A stretch of DNA of 64,000 bases, from positions 186,001 to 250,000 of the forward strand of contig NZ_JAGGOJ010000017.1 in assembly GCF_018614575.1 (NCBI RefSeq), in the 5' to 3' direction. Position numbers and translations under genes: made by a program. Origin of the DNA: Streptomyces sp. ISL-10. GTDB lineage: Bacteria > Actinomycetota > Actinomycetes > Streptomycetales > Streptomycetaceae. This document shows positions 33,596-41,576 of this stretch, piece by piece. Below the pieces are notes generated by a model, which did no database searches, was not told where the DNA came from, and saw only the letters and a program-made list of their open reading frames with translations. How positions within the stretch are numbered: position 1 is the stretch's first letter; each line of letters starts with the position of its first letter.

Positions 33596-33856
33596 ACGAA
33601 GAAGCCGCTCGCGGTCGCCTCGGCGGCCTGCGCTGCGCTCATGCTCGGCCCGTCCGCCGCCGCGGCTGACAGCGGCCCGTCCGGGGCCGCGGTGACCGTC
33701 GACGGCCTGGCTGTCACGCCTCCGGCACCGCCACTTTGATGGCGGCAGGCGCGACCTGCACGCTGAAAGCCCGGCGCGGCGTGGGAGACGGCGCACGCCG
33801 GGGCCGAAGCCCTCGGCGGCCACAAGACGCTGGACAACTGCAGCGGCTTGCCGTGA
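33596..33856 (+). pseudogene. Decayed small secreted-protein gene
   Basis: From ACG at 33596 the frame encodes KKPLAVASAACAALMLGPSA, a typical signal peptide, 7-10 nt after an AGGGGAAAC ribosome site; an ATG appears to have mutated to ACG. The frame then stops at 33737-33739. A frameshift into the next frame gives SGTATLMAAGATCTLKA, and a second shift gives AWETAHAGAEALGGHKTLDN, then CSGLP and TGA at 33854-33856. Joined, these would make a secreted protein of about 85 residues with two Cys. GC-rich third positions follow the shifted frames. An upstream in-frame ATG at 33507 exists but would put the signal peptide inside. Family not recognised. Confidence 0.6.
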
Positions 33857-33960
33857 GGCAAGCCGACCGAGTAGCCGTGCGGGAGGAACGGGCGGGCTCG
33901 TGACTACGCCGCACGACGGCAACCGGCTGACGCCTGACCGGCCGATGCGGGCATACGCCA

Positions 33961-34020
33961 GGAGCCGCGATCCACTGCCACTCCTCACGACGTGACAGTG
34001 GATCGCGGCTCCTCTCTTGT
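33961..34020 (+). terminator. Strong intrinsic terminator after the secreted-protein relic
   Basis: A perfect 17-bp stem (33961-33977 with 33996-34012), 18-nt loop, followed by TCTCTTGTT on the plus strand. It lies about 100 bp after the relic's stop and supports the idea that a plus-strand gene was once expressed here. Confidence 0.85.
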
Positions 34021-34198
34021 TGCGCATGCAAAAGTCAGGGAAAGCGGAACCGCAGATACCGCGCAATAATATTGATTCGGCTCACGTCACCGGACTCCGG
34101 TGGGAATCGACGAGCCGGGATTCTCCCGGCGAAACGTCCCACACTCAAGTCCAGGGGAATGATCGTGGACACCTGGAAGACGCCCATTCCCATCATCG

Positions 34199-34640
34199 AT
34201 GACAATCTGGGCGCTTGAATACATCGACAGCGCTGCCACCAGTCGGGAATCGGACACCGTCTCTGTCGCGGACGCCAGCCGACCCGGCGTCGTGCTCCTG
34301 GGGCCTTCGACCAGGCCACATGACAAGCACGATCTGCGCACAGTGGAGACCACCGGCCCCGGGTGTCAGTTCATCGCGCGCGAAGACTCGCCCTGCTGGA
34401 GGATCACTCGCGCCGGCCTTTCCGGATTCCTGCCCTGCAGCGCACCACCTGATGGCTTCGACCGCGCACCCCCTGCCGTTTCTTTGACAGAGTTCACCTA
34501 TTCCCCACGCCACATCACAGAAGAACTGGCGACATACCGCGCCCGGTTTCTCGAGCGCCCCCTTCGGGAACGGCATCCGCAATCAACGCATCGCCCGGGA
34601 ATTCGGAAGAGAAGAAGGCGAAAGTCCCGGCCGCAGCCTG
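34199..34640 (+). pseudogene. Frameshifted remnant of an unknown gene
   Basis: From ATG 34199 (MTIWALEYIDSAATS) the codons show GC-rich third positions up to a run of five C at 34558-34562. Past this point the good codon pattern moves to the next frame (RPFGNGIRNQRIAREFGREEG), as if one C had been inserted. The corrected frame has no stop before the rplO terminator, so the 3' end is also lost. GC content is visibly lower than in the neighbours (with AATAATATT at 34067-34075). No Shine-Dalgarno and no recognised family. It could be transferred DNA that has decayed. Confidence 0.4.
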
Positions 34641-34666
34641 CCCCGGGACGTCCATGTGTGCCAGCA

Positions 34667-34715
34667 AAGAAGCCTGGCCGGTACCCCCACGGAGGGGGTA
34701 CCGGCCAGGCTTCTT
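34667..34715 (-). terminator. Very strong terminator of the S10-spc cluster after rplO
   Basis: A perfect 22-bp stem (34667-34688 with 34694-34715) with a 5-nt loop ACGGA, 21 bp after the rplO stop. A T-rich CTTCTTTGC follows on the minus strand. It separates rplO from secY. It is the longest perfect hairpin noticed in the window. Confidence 0.92.
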
Positions 34716-34736
34716 GAAAGTACTGTCAGCCGCTGC

Positions 34737-35192
34737 TCAGACGAGCTCGGTGACGGTGCCGCCGGCAGCGGCAATCTTCTCCTTGGCGGAGCCGGAGACG
34801 GCGTCGACCGTCACCTGCAGCGCCACGGAGATCTCGCCCTGGCCCAGGACCTTGACGAGGCTGTTCTTGCGCACGGCACCCTTGTCGACCAGGTCGGCGA
34901 CGGTGACCTCGCCACCCTGCGGGTACAGGGCCGCGAGCTTGTCCAGGTTCACGACCTGGTACTCGGTGCGGAACGGGTTCTTGAAGCCCTTGAGCTTCGG
35001 CAGGCGCATGTGGAGGGGCATCTGCCCGCCCTCGAAGCGCTGCGGAACCTGGTAGCGGGCCTTGGTGCCCTTGGTACCACGACCAGCCGTCTTACCCTTC
35101 GACGCCTCACCACGACCAACACGGGTCTTGGCGGTCTTGGCGCCGGGGGCGGGACGGAGGTTGTGGACCTTCAGCGGGTTCTGCTCCGCCAT
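34737..35192 (-). CDS. rplO: 50S ribosomal protein L15
   Basis: A 151-residue L15. The Gly/Arg-rich N-terminal tail (KTRVGRGEASKGKTAGRGTKGTKARY-like) that threads into 23S rRNA and the globular LKGFKNPFRTEYQVVNLDKL are clear. It lies 1 bp after rpmD and is the last gene before the strong terminator at 34667-34715. Confidence 0.97.
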   Translation of the reverse strand: MAEQNPLKVHNLRPAPGAKTAKTRVGRGEASKGKTAGRGTKGTKARYQVPQRFEGGQMPLHMRLPKLKGFKNPFRTEYQVVNLDKLAALYPQGGEVTVADLVDKGAVRKNSLVKVLGQGEISVALQVTVDAVSGSAKEKIAAAGGTVTELV

Positions 35193-35193
35193 G

Positions 35194-35376
35194 TCAGTCG
35201 ACCTCCTCGACCGTCACGAGGTGGCGGACGGTGTGCACCATGCCGCGGAACTCGGGGCGGTCCTCCTTGACAACCACGTCGTTGACCCGCTTGAGGCCAA
35301 GCGAACGCAGCGTGTCGCGGTGGTTCTGCTTGCTGCCGATGTACGACTTCTTCTGCGTGATCTTGAGGCGAGCCAT
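35194..35376 (-). CDS. rpmD: 50S ribosomal protein L30
   Basis: A 60-residue L30 (MARLKITQKKSYIGSKQNHR...) with LRSLGLKRVNDVVVKEDRPE and MVHTVRHLVTVEEVD, all standard. The ATG overlaps the rpsE stop by one base (TAATG). Confidence 0.97.
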   Translation of the reverse strand: MARLKITQKKSYIGSKQNHRDTLRSLGLKRVNDVVVKEDRPEFRGMVHTVRHLVTVEEVD

Positions 35377-35981
35377 TACGCACCCGCTCCCGCACGCGCA
35401 CGCAGCAGAGCCGCGGGAGCGACGTCCTCAAGCGGCAGACCGCGGCGGGCCGCGATCTCCTCGGGACGCTGCAGGCCCTTCAGGGCCGCCACGGTCGCGT
35501 GCACGATGTTGATCGCGTTGTCCGAGCCGAGCGACTTCGACAGGATGTCGTGCACGCCCGCGCACTCGAGCACGGCACGCACCGGGCCACCGGCGATAAC
35601 GCCGGTACCGGGGGAAGCCGGCTTGAGCAGAACGACGCCCGCAGCCTTCTCGCCCTGGATCGGGTGCGGGATGGTGCCCTGGATACGGGGGACCTTGAAG
35701 AAGTGCTTCTTGGCCTCCTCAACACCCTTGGCGATGGCGGCCGGCACCTCCTTGGCCTTGCCGTAACCGACGCCGACGGTGCCGTCACCATCGCCCACCA
35801 CGACCAGCGCGGTGAAGCTGAAGCGACGACCACCCTTCACAACCTTGGCGACGCGGTTGATCGCGACAACGCGCTCAACGTACGCGGTCTTCTCGGCGGC
35901 AGCTGCGCCGCCGTCACGGCCCTTCCGGTCCCGCCGCTCGCCGCCACCGGCACCGCTTCCGCGGCGCTGGGGTCCAGCCAT
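35376..35981 (-). CDS. rpsE: 30S ribosomal protein S5
   Basis: A 201-residue S5, important for decoding accuracy. The dsRBD-like half (ERVVAINRVAKVVKGGRRFSF) and the C-terminal half (KPASPGTGVIAGGPVRAVLE) are intact. The first 30 residues are a Gly/Arg-rich extension usual in actinobacteria. Located between rplR and rpmD. Confidence 0.97.
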   Translation of the reverse strand: MAGPQRRGSGAGGGERRDRKGRDGGAAAAEKTAYVERVVAINRVAKVVKGGRRFSFTALVVVGDGDGTVGVGYGKAKEVPAAIAKGVEEAKKHFFKVPRIQGTIPHPIQGEKAAGVVLLKPASPGTGVIAGGPVRAVLECAGVHDILSKSLGSDNAINIVHATVAALKGLQRPEEIAARRGLPLEDVAPAALLRARAGAGA

Positions 35982-36024
35982 TGGAATTACCTCTCTTCGT
36001 TTTCCGCTGAGCTACGGAACCGGC

Positions 36025-36408
36025 TCAGAACTTCAGGCCGGCTTCGCGGGCGGCGTCCGCCAGGGCGGCGATGCGCCCGGCGTACTGGTTGCCACCACGG
36101 TCGAACACGACAGCCTCGACGCCGGCGGCCTTGGCACGCTCGGCGACCAGGGCGCCGACCTGCTTGGCCTGCGCGGACTTGTCGCCCTCGCCACCCCGGA
36201 TGGAGGTGTCCAGGGTCGACGCCGACGCCAGGGTGTGACCCTTGATGTCGTCGATGACCTGGGCGACCATGTGGCGGTTCGAGCGCGTCACGACCAGGCG
36301 CGGACGCTCGGCCGTGCCCGAGACCTTCTTGCGGACGCGGATGTGGCGGCGCTTGATGGCAGCAGCCTTGTAGGCCTTGCCCTTAGCGATCTTCACACCG
36401 TATGCCAT
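36025..36408 (-). CDS. rplR: 50S ribosomal protein L18
   Basis: A 127-residue L18 that binds 5S rRNA together with L5. Typical segments are KAAAIKRRHIRVRKKVSG, RLVVTRSNRHMVAQVIDD and the C-terminal YAGRIAALADAAREAGLKF. It starts 3 bp after the rplF stop. Confidence 0.97.
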   Translation of the reverse strand: MAYGVKIAKGKAYKAAAIKRRHIRVRKKVSGTAERPRLVVTRSNRHMVAQVIDDIKGHTLASASTLDTSIRGGEGDKSAQAKQVGALVAERAKAAGVEAVVFDRGGNQYAGRIAALADAAREAGLKF

Positions 36409-36411
36409 GGC

Positions 36412-36951
36412 TTACTTACCCGCCTTTCCGACCTTGCGGCGGATGACCTCGCCCGCGTACTTGACGCCCTTGGCCTTGTACGGGTCGGGCTTGCGCAGCT
36501 TGCGGATGTTCGCGGCGACCTCGCCGACCTTCTGCTTGTCGATGCCCTCGACCGAGAACTTGGTCGGCGACTCGACCTTGAAGGAGATGCCGTCAGGCGC
36601 CTCCACCAGGATCGGGTGGCTGTAGCCGAGCTGGAACTCCAGGTTGGAGCCCTTCGCGGCAACGCGGTAACCGACACCGCTGATCTCGAGCGCCTTGGTG
36701 TATCCCTGGGTCACACCGGTGATCATGTTCGCCACCAGCGTGCGGGACAGGCCGTGGAGGGCCTTGTTCTGACGCTCGTCGTTGGGGCGGGTGACGTTCA
36801 GAACGCCGTCCTCACCCTTGACGATCTCGATCGGCGCGGCGACGGTGTGCGTGAGGGTGCCCTTGGAACCCTTCACGGTGACCGTGCGGCCATCGATGGT
36901 GACGTCCACACCGGCGGGAACCTGGATGGGGAGCTTGCCGATTCGCGACAT
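36412..36951 (-). CDS. rplF: 50S ribosomal protein L6
   Basis: A 179-residue L6 with two tandem RRM-like domains. MSRIGKLPIQVPAGVDVTID starts the first; LEFQLGYSHPILVEAPDGI and DPYKAKGVKYAGEVIRRKVG mark the second. It lies near the factor-binding site of the large subunit. Between rpsH and rplR. Confidence 0.97.
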   Translation of the reverse strand: MSRIGKLPIQVPAGVDVTIDGRTVTVKGSKGTLTHTVAAPIEIVKGEDGVLNVTRPNDERQNKALHGLSRTLVANMITGVTQGYTKALEISGVGYRVAAKGSNLEFQLGYSHPILVEAPDGISFKVESPTKFSVEGIDKQKVGEVAANIRKLRKPDPYKAKGVKYAGEVIRRKVGKAGK

Positions 36952-36972
36952 GAGCTTTTCCTCCGTTCCCGA

Positions 36973-37371
36973 CTACCAGACGTAGGCGAGGACTTCCCCA
37001 CCCACGCCCTTCTTCTGCGCCTGCTGGCCGGTCAGGAGACCGTGGGACGTGGAGATGATCGCCACGCCCAGGCCGCCGAGAACCTTCGGCAGGTTGGTGG
37101 ACTTCGCGTAAACACGCAGACCCGGCTTGGAAATGCGCTTGATGCCGGCGATCGAACGCTCACGGTTCGGGCCGAACTTCAGGTCCAGGACGAGGTTCTT
37201 GCCGACCTCGGCGTCCTCGACCTTCCAGCCGGTGATGAAACCCTCCTGCTGGAGGATCTCCGCGATGTGCGACTTGATCTTGCTGTGCGGCATCGACACG
37301 GAGTCGTGGTATGCCGAGTTCGCGTTCCGCAGACGCGTAAGCATGTCTGCGATCGGATCAGTCATGGTCAT
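36973..37371 (-). CDS. rpsH: 30S ribosomal protein S8
   Basis: A 132-residue S8, a primary 16S rRNA binder. MTDPIADMLTRLRNANSAYH and the C-terminal VLGGLGVAIISTSHGLLTG are diagnostic. The open frame starts MTMTDP, giving two adjacent ATG choices. In E. coli S8 represses its own operon; whether this holds here is not visible. It is preceded by an unusually long 209-bp spacer after rpsN. Confidence 0.97.
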   Translation of the reverse strand: MTMTDPIADMLTRLRNANSAYHDSVSMPHSKIKSHIAEILQQEGFITGWKVEDAEVGKNLVLDLKFGPNRERSIAGIKRISKPGLRVYAKSTNLPKVLGGLGVAIISTSHGLLTGQQAQKKGVGGEVLAYVW

Positions 37372-37580
37372 GAATTGGCCTTCGGCCTCTCTCGCCGGGG
37401 TTTCCTGTATGCGCCATCCCTCTCCCCACTCAGTGGCGGGACGGGTGCGGTGCGGGGACCTACGGCGTAGTAAGTCGGTCAGGGCGGCGGACGCCCAACC
37501 CTCCTAGCCTAAGCCATGGAGGAGTGGGCCACCGCCGACCCTTTACTTACCGAGAGACTCCGGTGTTCCCAAGTAGGGAA

Positions 37581-37766
37581 CTACCAGGAGCTCTTGGTCA
37601 CGCCCGGCAGCTCGCCACGGTGAGCCATCTCACGAAGGCACACGCGGCACAGGCCGAACTTGCGGTAGACGGAGTGCGGACGACCGCAGCGCTGGCAGCG
37701 GGTGTACGCGCGCACACCGAACTTGGGCTTGCGGGCGGCCTTGGCAATAAGAGCCTTCTTCGCCAT
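37581..37766 (-). CDS. rpsN: 30S ribosomal protein S14, zinc-binding type Z
   Basis: A 61-residue S14 with CQRCGRPHSVYRKFGLCRVC, the four-Cys zinc motif of the short type Z form. ATG at 37766 is chosen over the GTG at 37775: AAGGAGG lies 10 nt before the ATG but only 1 nt before the GTG. The 209-bp spacer to rpsH holds a small hairpin at the stop (GTTCCC/GGGAAC) and a TAGGCT hexamer (37505-37510), perhaps an internal promoter. Confidence 0.97.
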   Translation of the reverse strand: MAKKALIAKAARKPKFGVRAYTRCQRCGRPHSVYRKFGLCRVCLREMAHRGELPGVTKSSW

Positions 37767-37771
37767 CTCGC

Positions 37772-38329
37772 TCACGCCTCCTTGAAGGGGAAGCCGAGGT
37801 GACGAAGGAGCGCGCGGCCCTCAGCGTCGTTGGTCGCCGTGGTGACCACGGTGATGTCCATACCCCGGACACGGTCGATCTTGTCCTGGTCGATCTCGTG
37901 GAACATGACCTGCTCCGTGAGACCGAAGGTGTAGTTGCCACGTCCGTCGAACTGCTTGGGGGACAGACCACGGAAGTCGCGGATGCGCGGGAGCGCGAGC
38001 GACAGGGTGCGGTCCAGGAACTCCCACATGCGGTCGCCACGGAGCGTGACGTGGCAGCCGATCGGCTGGCCCTCACGCAGCTTGAACTGCGCGATGGACT
38101 TGCGGGCCTTGGTGACGGCCGGCTTCTGACCGGTGATCGTGGTGAGGTCGCGGATGGCGCCCTCGATCAGCTTGGAGTCGCGGGCGGCGTCGCCCACACC
38201 CATGTTGACCACGATCTTGACGAGGCCGGGAACCTGCATGACGTTCTCGTACGAGAACTCCTCACGCAGCTTGCCCGCGATCTCCTCGCGGTACTTCGTC
38301 TTCAGACGCGGAGTGGTGGTGGTAGCCAT
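37772..38329 (-). CDS. rplE: 50S ribosomal protein L5
   Basis: A 185-residue L5 that binds 5S rRNA and touches the P-site tRNA. Segments NVMQVPGLVKIVVNMGVGDA, ITGQKPAVTKARKSIAQFKL and PRIRDFRGLSPKQFDGRGNY are diagnostic. The ATG overlaps the rplX stop by one base (TGATG). Confidence 0.97.
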   Translation of the reverse strand: MATTTTPRLKTKYREEIAGKLREEFSYENVMQVPGLVKIVVNMGVGDAARDSKLIEGAIRDLTTITGQKPAVTKARKSIAQFKLREGQPIGCHVTLRGDRMWEFLDRTLSLALPRIRDFRGLSPKQFDGRGNYTFGLTEQVMFHEIDQDKIDRVRGMDITVVTTATNDAEGRALLRHLGFPFKEA

Positions 38330-38652
38330 CAGATGTCCTCACCCGTCCGCTTGGCAACGCGGATCTTGTTGCCCTCTTCGTCGAAGCGGTAACCGACGCG
38401 CGTGACGACCTTGTTGCCGTCCTTCTCCACGACGAGCTGAACATTGCTCACGTGGATGGGGGCCTCGGTCGTGACGATGCCACCGGTCTGCGAACCGCGA
38501 GCGGTCTGGCCGGCCTTGGTGTGCTTCTTGACCCGGTTGACACCCTCGACCAGGACGCGGTCCTCGCGGGGGAAGGCCTGAATGACCTTGCCCTGCTTGC
38601 CCTTGTCCTTACCGGTGATGACCTGTACCAGGTCGCCCTTCTTGATCTTCAT
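38329..38652 (-). CDS. rplX: 50S ribosomal protein L24
   Basis: A 107-residue L24, an assembly initiator. The KOW motif KKGDLVQVITGKDKGKQGKV is at the N-terminus, followed by VEGVNRVKKHTKA. It lies 2 bp after rplN. Confidence 0.97.
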   Translation of the reverse strand: MKIKKGDLVQVITGKDKGKQGKVIQAFPREDRVLVEGVNRVKKHTKAGQTARGSQTGGIVTTEAPIHVSNVQLVVEKDGNKVVTRVGYRFDEEGNKIRVAKRTGEDI

Positions 38653-38654
38653 GC

Positions 38655-39023
38655 TTACAGCACCTCCGGCGCGAGCGAGATGATCTTCATGAACTTCTTC
38701 TCGCGCAGCTCACGGCCCACGGGGCCGAAGATACGGGTGCCGCGAGGGTCGCCGTCGTTCTTCAGAATGACGGCGGCGTTCTCGTCGAAGCGGATGTACG
38801 AGCCGTCCTGACGGCGGCGCTCCTTGACGGTGCGAACGATGACCGCCTTGACGACGTCACCCTTCTTCACGTTGCCACCGGGGATCGCGTCCTTGACGGT
38901 GGCGACGATGACGTCACCGATGCCCGCGTAGCGGCGACCGGAGCCACCGAGAACACGGATGCAAAGGATCTCCTTGGCACCAGTGTTGTCGGCGACACGC
39001 AGTCGCGACTCCTGCTGGATCAC
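38655..39023 (-). CDS. rplN: 50S ribosomal protein L14
   Basis: A 122-residue L14. MIQQESRLRVADNTGAKEIL and DENAAVILKNDGDPRGTRIF are diagnostic. It sits at the subunit interface. The 108-bp spacer between rpsQ and rplN holds a hairpin (39056-39086). Confidence 0.97.
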   Translation of the reverse strand: MIQQESRLRVADNTGAKEILCIRVLGGSGRRYAGIGDVIVATVKDAIPGGNVKKGDVVKAVIVRTVKERRRQDGSYIRFDENAAVILKNDGDPRGTRIFGPVGRELREKKFMKIISLAPEVL

Positions 39024-39055
39024 GTCTATCTCCTGATTGTCTGCCGGTTCCCGGC

Positions 39056-39086
39056 GGGGGCTCTCCTCTTACGAGGGGAGACCCCC
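39056..39086 (-). other. Intercistronic hairpin between rpsQ and rplN
   Basis: GGGGGCTCTCCTC (39056-39068) faces GAGGGGAGACCCCC (39073-39086) across TTAC. The stem is about 12 bp with one bulge. Possible RNA stability or partial attenuation signal inside the S10-spc transcript. Confidence 0.55.
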
Positions 39087-39131
39087 ACCGAGCCTGGCGG
39101 AACGAACTCGAAGGGTTACCCCTTCAAGCAA

Positions 39132-39416
39132 TTACTTGGCCTTCTCGAGGATCTCGACGATGCGCCAGCGCTTGGTCGCCGACAGCGGACGCGTCTCCAT
39201 GATGAGGACGCGGTCGCCGACGCCGGCAGCGTTCTGCTCGTCGTGCGCCTTGAGCTTGTTGGTACGGCGGATGACCTTGCCGTACAGCGCGTGCTTCACG
39301 CGGTCCTCGACGGCGACGACGACGGTCTTGTCCATCTTGTCGCTGACGACGAGACCCTCACGGGTCTTGCGGAAACCGCGGGCGGTCTTGTCTTCAGTCA
39401 CATTGCTCTCGCTCAT
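39132..39416 (-). CDS. rpsQ: 30S ribosomal protein S17
   Basis: A 94-residue S17 with an OB fold (GFRKTREGLVVSDKMDKTVV, RTNKLKAHDEQNAAGVGDRV, PLSATKRWRIVEILEKAK). It is a primary 16S rRNA binder. The ATG overlaps the rpmC stop by one base. Confidence 0.97.
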   Translation of the reverse strand: MSESNVTEDKTARGFRKTREGLVVSDKMDKTVVVAVEDRVKHALYGKVIRRTNKLKAHDEQNAAGVGDRVLIMETRPLSATKRWRIVEILEKAK

Positions 39417-39640
39417 CAGGCGCTCTCCACCGTCTCGATGCCCAGCTCACGCTCACGCATCAGGGTGTAGATCCGGGCGATGTCCTTGCGGACGGCCTTC
39501 AGCCGGCCGTGGTTCTCGAGCTGGCCGGTCGCCGCCTGGAAGCGGAGGTTGAACAGCTCTTCCTTGGCCTCGCGAAGCTTTGCAAGAAGCTCCTCGTTGC
39601 CCAGCTCGCGCAGCTCGGACGCCTTGGTTCCGGCCGACAT
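39416..39640 (-). CDS. rpmC: 50S ribosomal protein L29
   Basis: A 74-residue L29 near the peptide tunnel exit (KASELRELGNEELLAKLREA, FNLRFQAATGQLENHGRLK). ATG at 39640 is used; a GTG one codon earlier overlaps the rplP stop (GTGA) and is also possible. AGGTGAGG is upstream. Confidence 0.97.
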   Translation of the reverse strand: MSAGTKASELRELGNEELLAKLREAKEELFNLRFQAATGQLENHGRLKAVRKDIARIYTLMRERELGIETVESA

Positions 39641-40059
39641 CACGCCTCACCTGCCTCGCGCCGAACGATGCGGCACTTCATCGGAAGCTTGTGAGCAGCG
39701 CGGGTGAGCGCCTCACGAGCAATCTTCTCGTTCGGGTAGGACAGCTCGAACATCACCCGACCGGGCTTGACGTTCGCGACCCACCACTCAGGGGAACCCT
39801 TACCGGAACCCATGCGGGTCTCGGCGGGCTTCTTGGTCAGCGGGCGGTCCGGGTAGATGTTGATCCAGACCTTGCCGCCACGCTTGATGTGGCGGGTCAT
39901 CGCGATACGAGCCGCCTCGATCTGGCGGTTGGTCACGTACGCCGGGGTGAGGGCCTGGATGCCGTACTCGCCGAACGCAACCTGCGTACCACCCTTGGAC
40001 ATACCGCTGCGCTTCGGGTGGTGCTGCTTGCGGTGCTTGACCCTACGGGGGATCAGCAT
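39640..40059 (-). CDS. rplP: 50S ribosomal protein L16
   Basis: A 139-residue L16, located by the A-site tRNA elbow. MLIPRRVKHRKQHHPKRSGM, the central KVWINIYPDRPLTKKPAETR and MGSGKGSPEWWVANVKPGRV are diagnostic. Start 5 bp after rpsC. Confidence 0.97.
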   Translation of the reverse strand: MLIPRRVKHRKQHHPKRSGMSKGGTQVAFGEYGIQALTPAYVTNRQIEAARIAMTRHIKRGGKVWINIYPDRPLTKKPAETRMGSGKGSPEWWVANVKPGRVMFELSYPNEKIAREALTRAAHKLPMKCRIVRREAGEA

Positions 40060-40064
40060 TTCGG

Positions 40065-40892
40065 TCAGGCCTCCGTTCCGGTGCTCTCAGCCGGAGCGGC
40101 GGCAGCGGCCTCGGCCTTGGGGGCCTCGGCAGCAGCAGCCTGCTGCGGCTTGCGACCGCGACCGCCACGCTCGCCACCGCGGCCACCACGGGCCGGGCGG
40201 TCAGCGCCGCCACGGGCCGGGCGGTTGCCGGCGCGGGCAGCGGCGTTGTCGGCGCGGACCTCGGCGATGTTCTTGACGTCGCCCTTGTAGATCCAGACCT
40301 TCACACCGATACGGCCGAAGGTCGTCTTGGCCTCGAAGAAGCCGTAGTCGACGTTCGCGCGGAGCGTGTGCAGGGGCACGCGGCCCTCGCGGTAGAACTC
40401 CGAGCGGGACATCTCGGCGCCGCCGAGACGGCCGCCGCACTGGATCTTGATGCCCTTGGCGCCGGCCTTCATCGAGCTCTGCATGCTCTTACGCATGGCC
40501 CGACGGAAGGAGACGCGGGAGGACAGCTGCTCGGCGACGGCCTGGGCCACCAGCTGAGCGTCCACCTCGGGGTTCTTGACCTCGAGGATGTTCAGCTGAA
40601 CCTGCTTGCCGGTCAGCTTCTCGAGCTCGCCACGGATACGGTCGGCCTCGGCGCCACGGCGACCGATGACGATGCCCGGGCGGGCGGTGTGGATGTCAAC
40701 GCGGACGCGGTCGCGGGTGCGCTCGATCTCCACCTTGGAGATACCGGCCCGCTCCATGCCCTTCGTCATCATGCGACGAATGGCGACGTCTTCCTTGACG
40801 TAGTCCTTGTACAGCTTGTCGGCGTACCAGCGGGACTTGAAGTCCGTGGTGATGCCGAGCCGGAACCCATGCGGGTTAACCTTCTGGCCCAT
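40065..40892 (-). CDS. rpsC: 30S ribosomal protein S3
   Basis: A 275-residue S3 with a KH domain (GIVIGRRGAEADRIRGELEK) and the C-terminal mRNA-entry domain (GIKIQCGGRLGGAEMSRSEF). Residues from about 220 form an Arg/Gly then Ala/Glu-rich tail found in actinobacteria. The ATG overlaps the rplV stop by one base. Confidence 0.97.
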   Translation of the reverse strand: MGQKVNPHGFRLGITTDFKSRWYADKLYKDYVKEDVAIRRMMTKGMERAGISKVEIERTRDRVRVDIHTARPGIVIGRRGAEADRIRGELEKLTGKQVQLNILEVKNPEVDAQLVAQAVAEQLSSRVSFRRAMRKSMQSSMKAGAKGIKIQCGGRLGGAEMSRSEFYREGRVPLHTLRANVDYGFFEAKTTFGRIGVKVWIYKGDVKNIAEVRADNAAARAGNRPARGGADRPARGGRGGERGGRGRKPQQAAAAEAPKAEAAAAAPAESTGTEA

Positions 40893-41239
40893 TACCGGGT
40901 TCCTTCCTTGCTGCTGACGACCACGGTGATGTGGCTGGTCCGCTTACGGATCCGGTAGGCACGGCCCTGAGCACGCGGACGGAACCGCTTCAGGGTCGGG
41001 CCCTCGTCCACGTACGCCTCGCTGATGACCAGCGAAGAGGCGTCGGTGTGGTCGTAGTTGTGTGCGGCGTTGGCAATGGCGCTGTCCAGCACCTTGCCGA
41101 CCGGCACGCTCGCGGCCTGCGGGGCGAAACGCAGGACCGCCTGAGCCTCCGTGGCATCCATGCCACGGATGAGGTCCACCACGCGGCGGGCCTTCATGGG
41201 CGTGACGCGGATGTACCGCGCCTGGGCCCTGGCTTCCAT
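40892..41239 (-). CDS. rplV: 50S ribosomal protein L22
   Basis: A 115-residue L22, whose extended hairpin lines the peptide tunnel (DEGPTLKRFRPRAQGRAYRI). MEARAQARYIRVTPMKARRV begins at ATG 41239, preceded by GAAGGGA. An in-frame ATG at 41263 lacks a ribosome site, so the shorter form is used. Confidence 0.95.
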   Translation of the reverse strand: MEARAQARYIRVTPMKARRVVDLIRGMDATEAQAVLRFAPQAASVPVGKVLDSAIANAAHNYDHTDASSLVISEAYVDEGPTLKRFRPRAQGRAYRIRKRTSHITVVVSSKEGTR

Positions 41240-41282
41240 GGTTGTCCCTTCGGTGTAAGTCATTAGTCGTTCCACCCCGCGC

Positions 41283-41564
41283 TTAGCGGCGCTTCGACTT
41301 CCGGTCGTCCTTGACGTGGCCGCGGAAGGTGCGAGTCGGCGAGAACTCGCCGAGCTTGTGGCCGACCATGGACTCGGTGACGAACACCGGGACGTGGGTC
41401 TTGCCGTTGTGCACCGCGATCGTGTGGCCCAGCATGGCCGGGACGATCATCGAGCGACGGGACCAGGTCTTGATGACGTTCTTGGAACCGGCTTCGTTCT
41501 GTGCGTCCACCTTCTTGATCAGGTGGTCGTCGACGAAGGGCCCCTTCTTGAGACTGCGCGGCAT
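41283..41564 (-). CDS. rpsS: 30S ribosomal protein S19
   Basis: A 93-residue S19 of the small-subunit head. MPRSLKKGPFVDDHLIKKVD and FVTESMVGHKLGEFSPTRTF are diagnostic. Between rplB and rplV. Confidence 0.97.
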   Translation of the reverse strand: MPRSLKKGPFVDDHLIKKVDAQNEAGSKNVIKTWSRRSMIVPAMLGHTIAVHNGKTHVPVFVTESMVGHKLGEFSPTRTFRGHVKDDRKSKRR

Positions 41565-41576
41565 CTAAACCCGCTC

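Noticed and set aside
41239..41275. Longer start of rplV (MTYTEGTT...)
   Set aside because: The upstream ATG lacks a Shine-Dalgarno, while GAAGGGA precedes the ATG at 41239 and the shorter form fits the family length.
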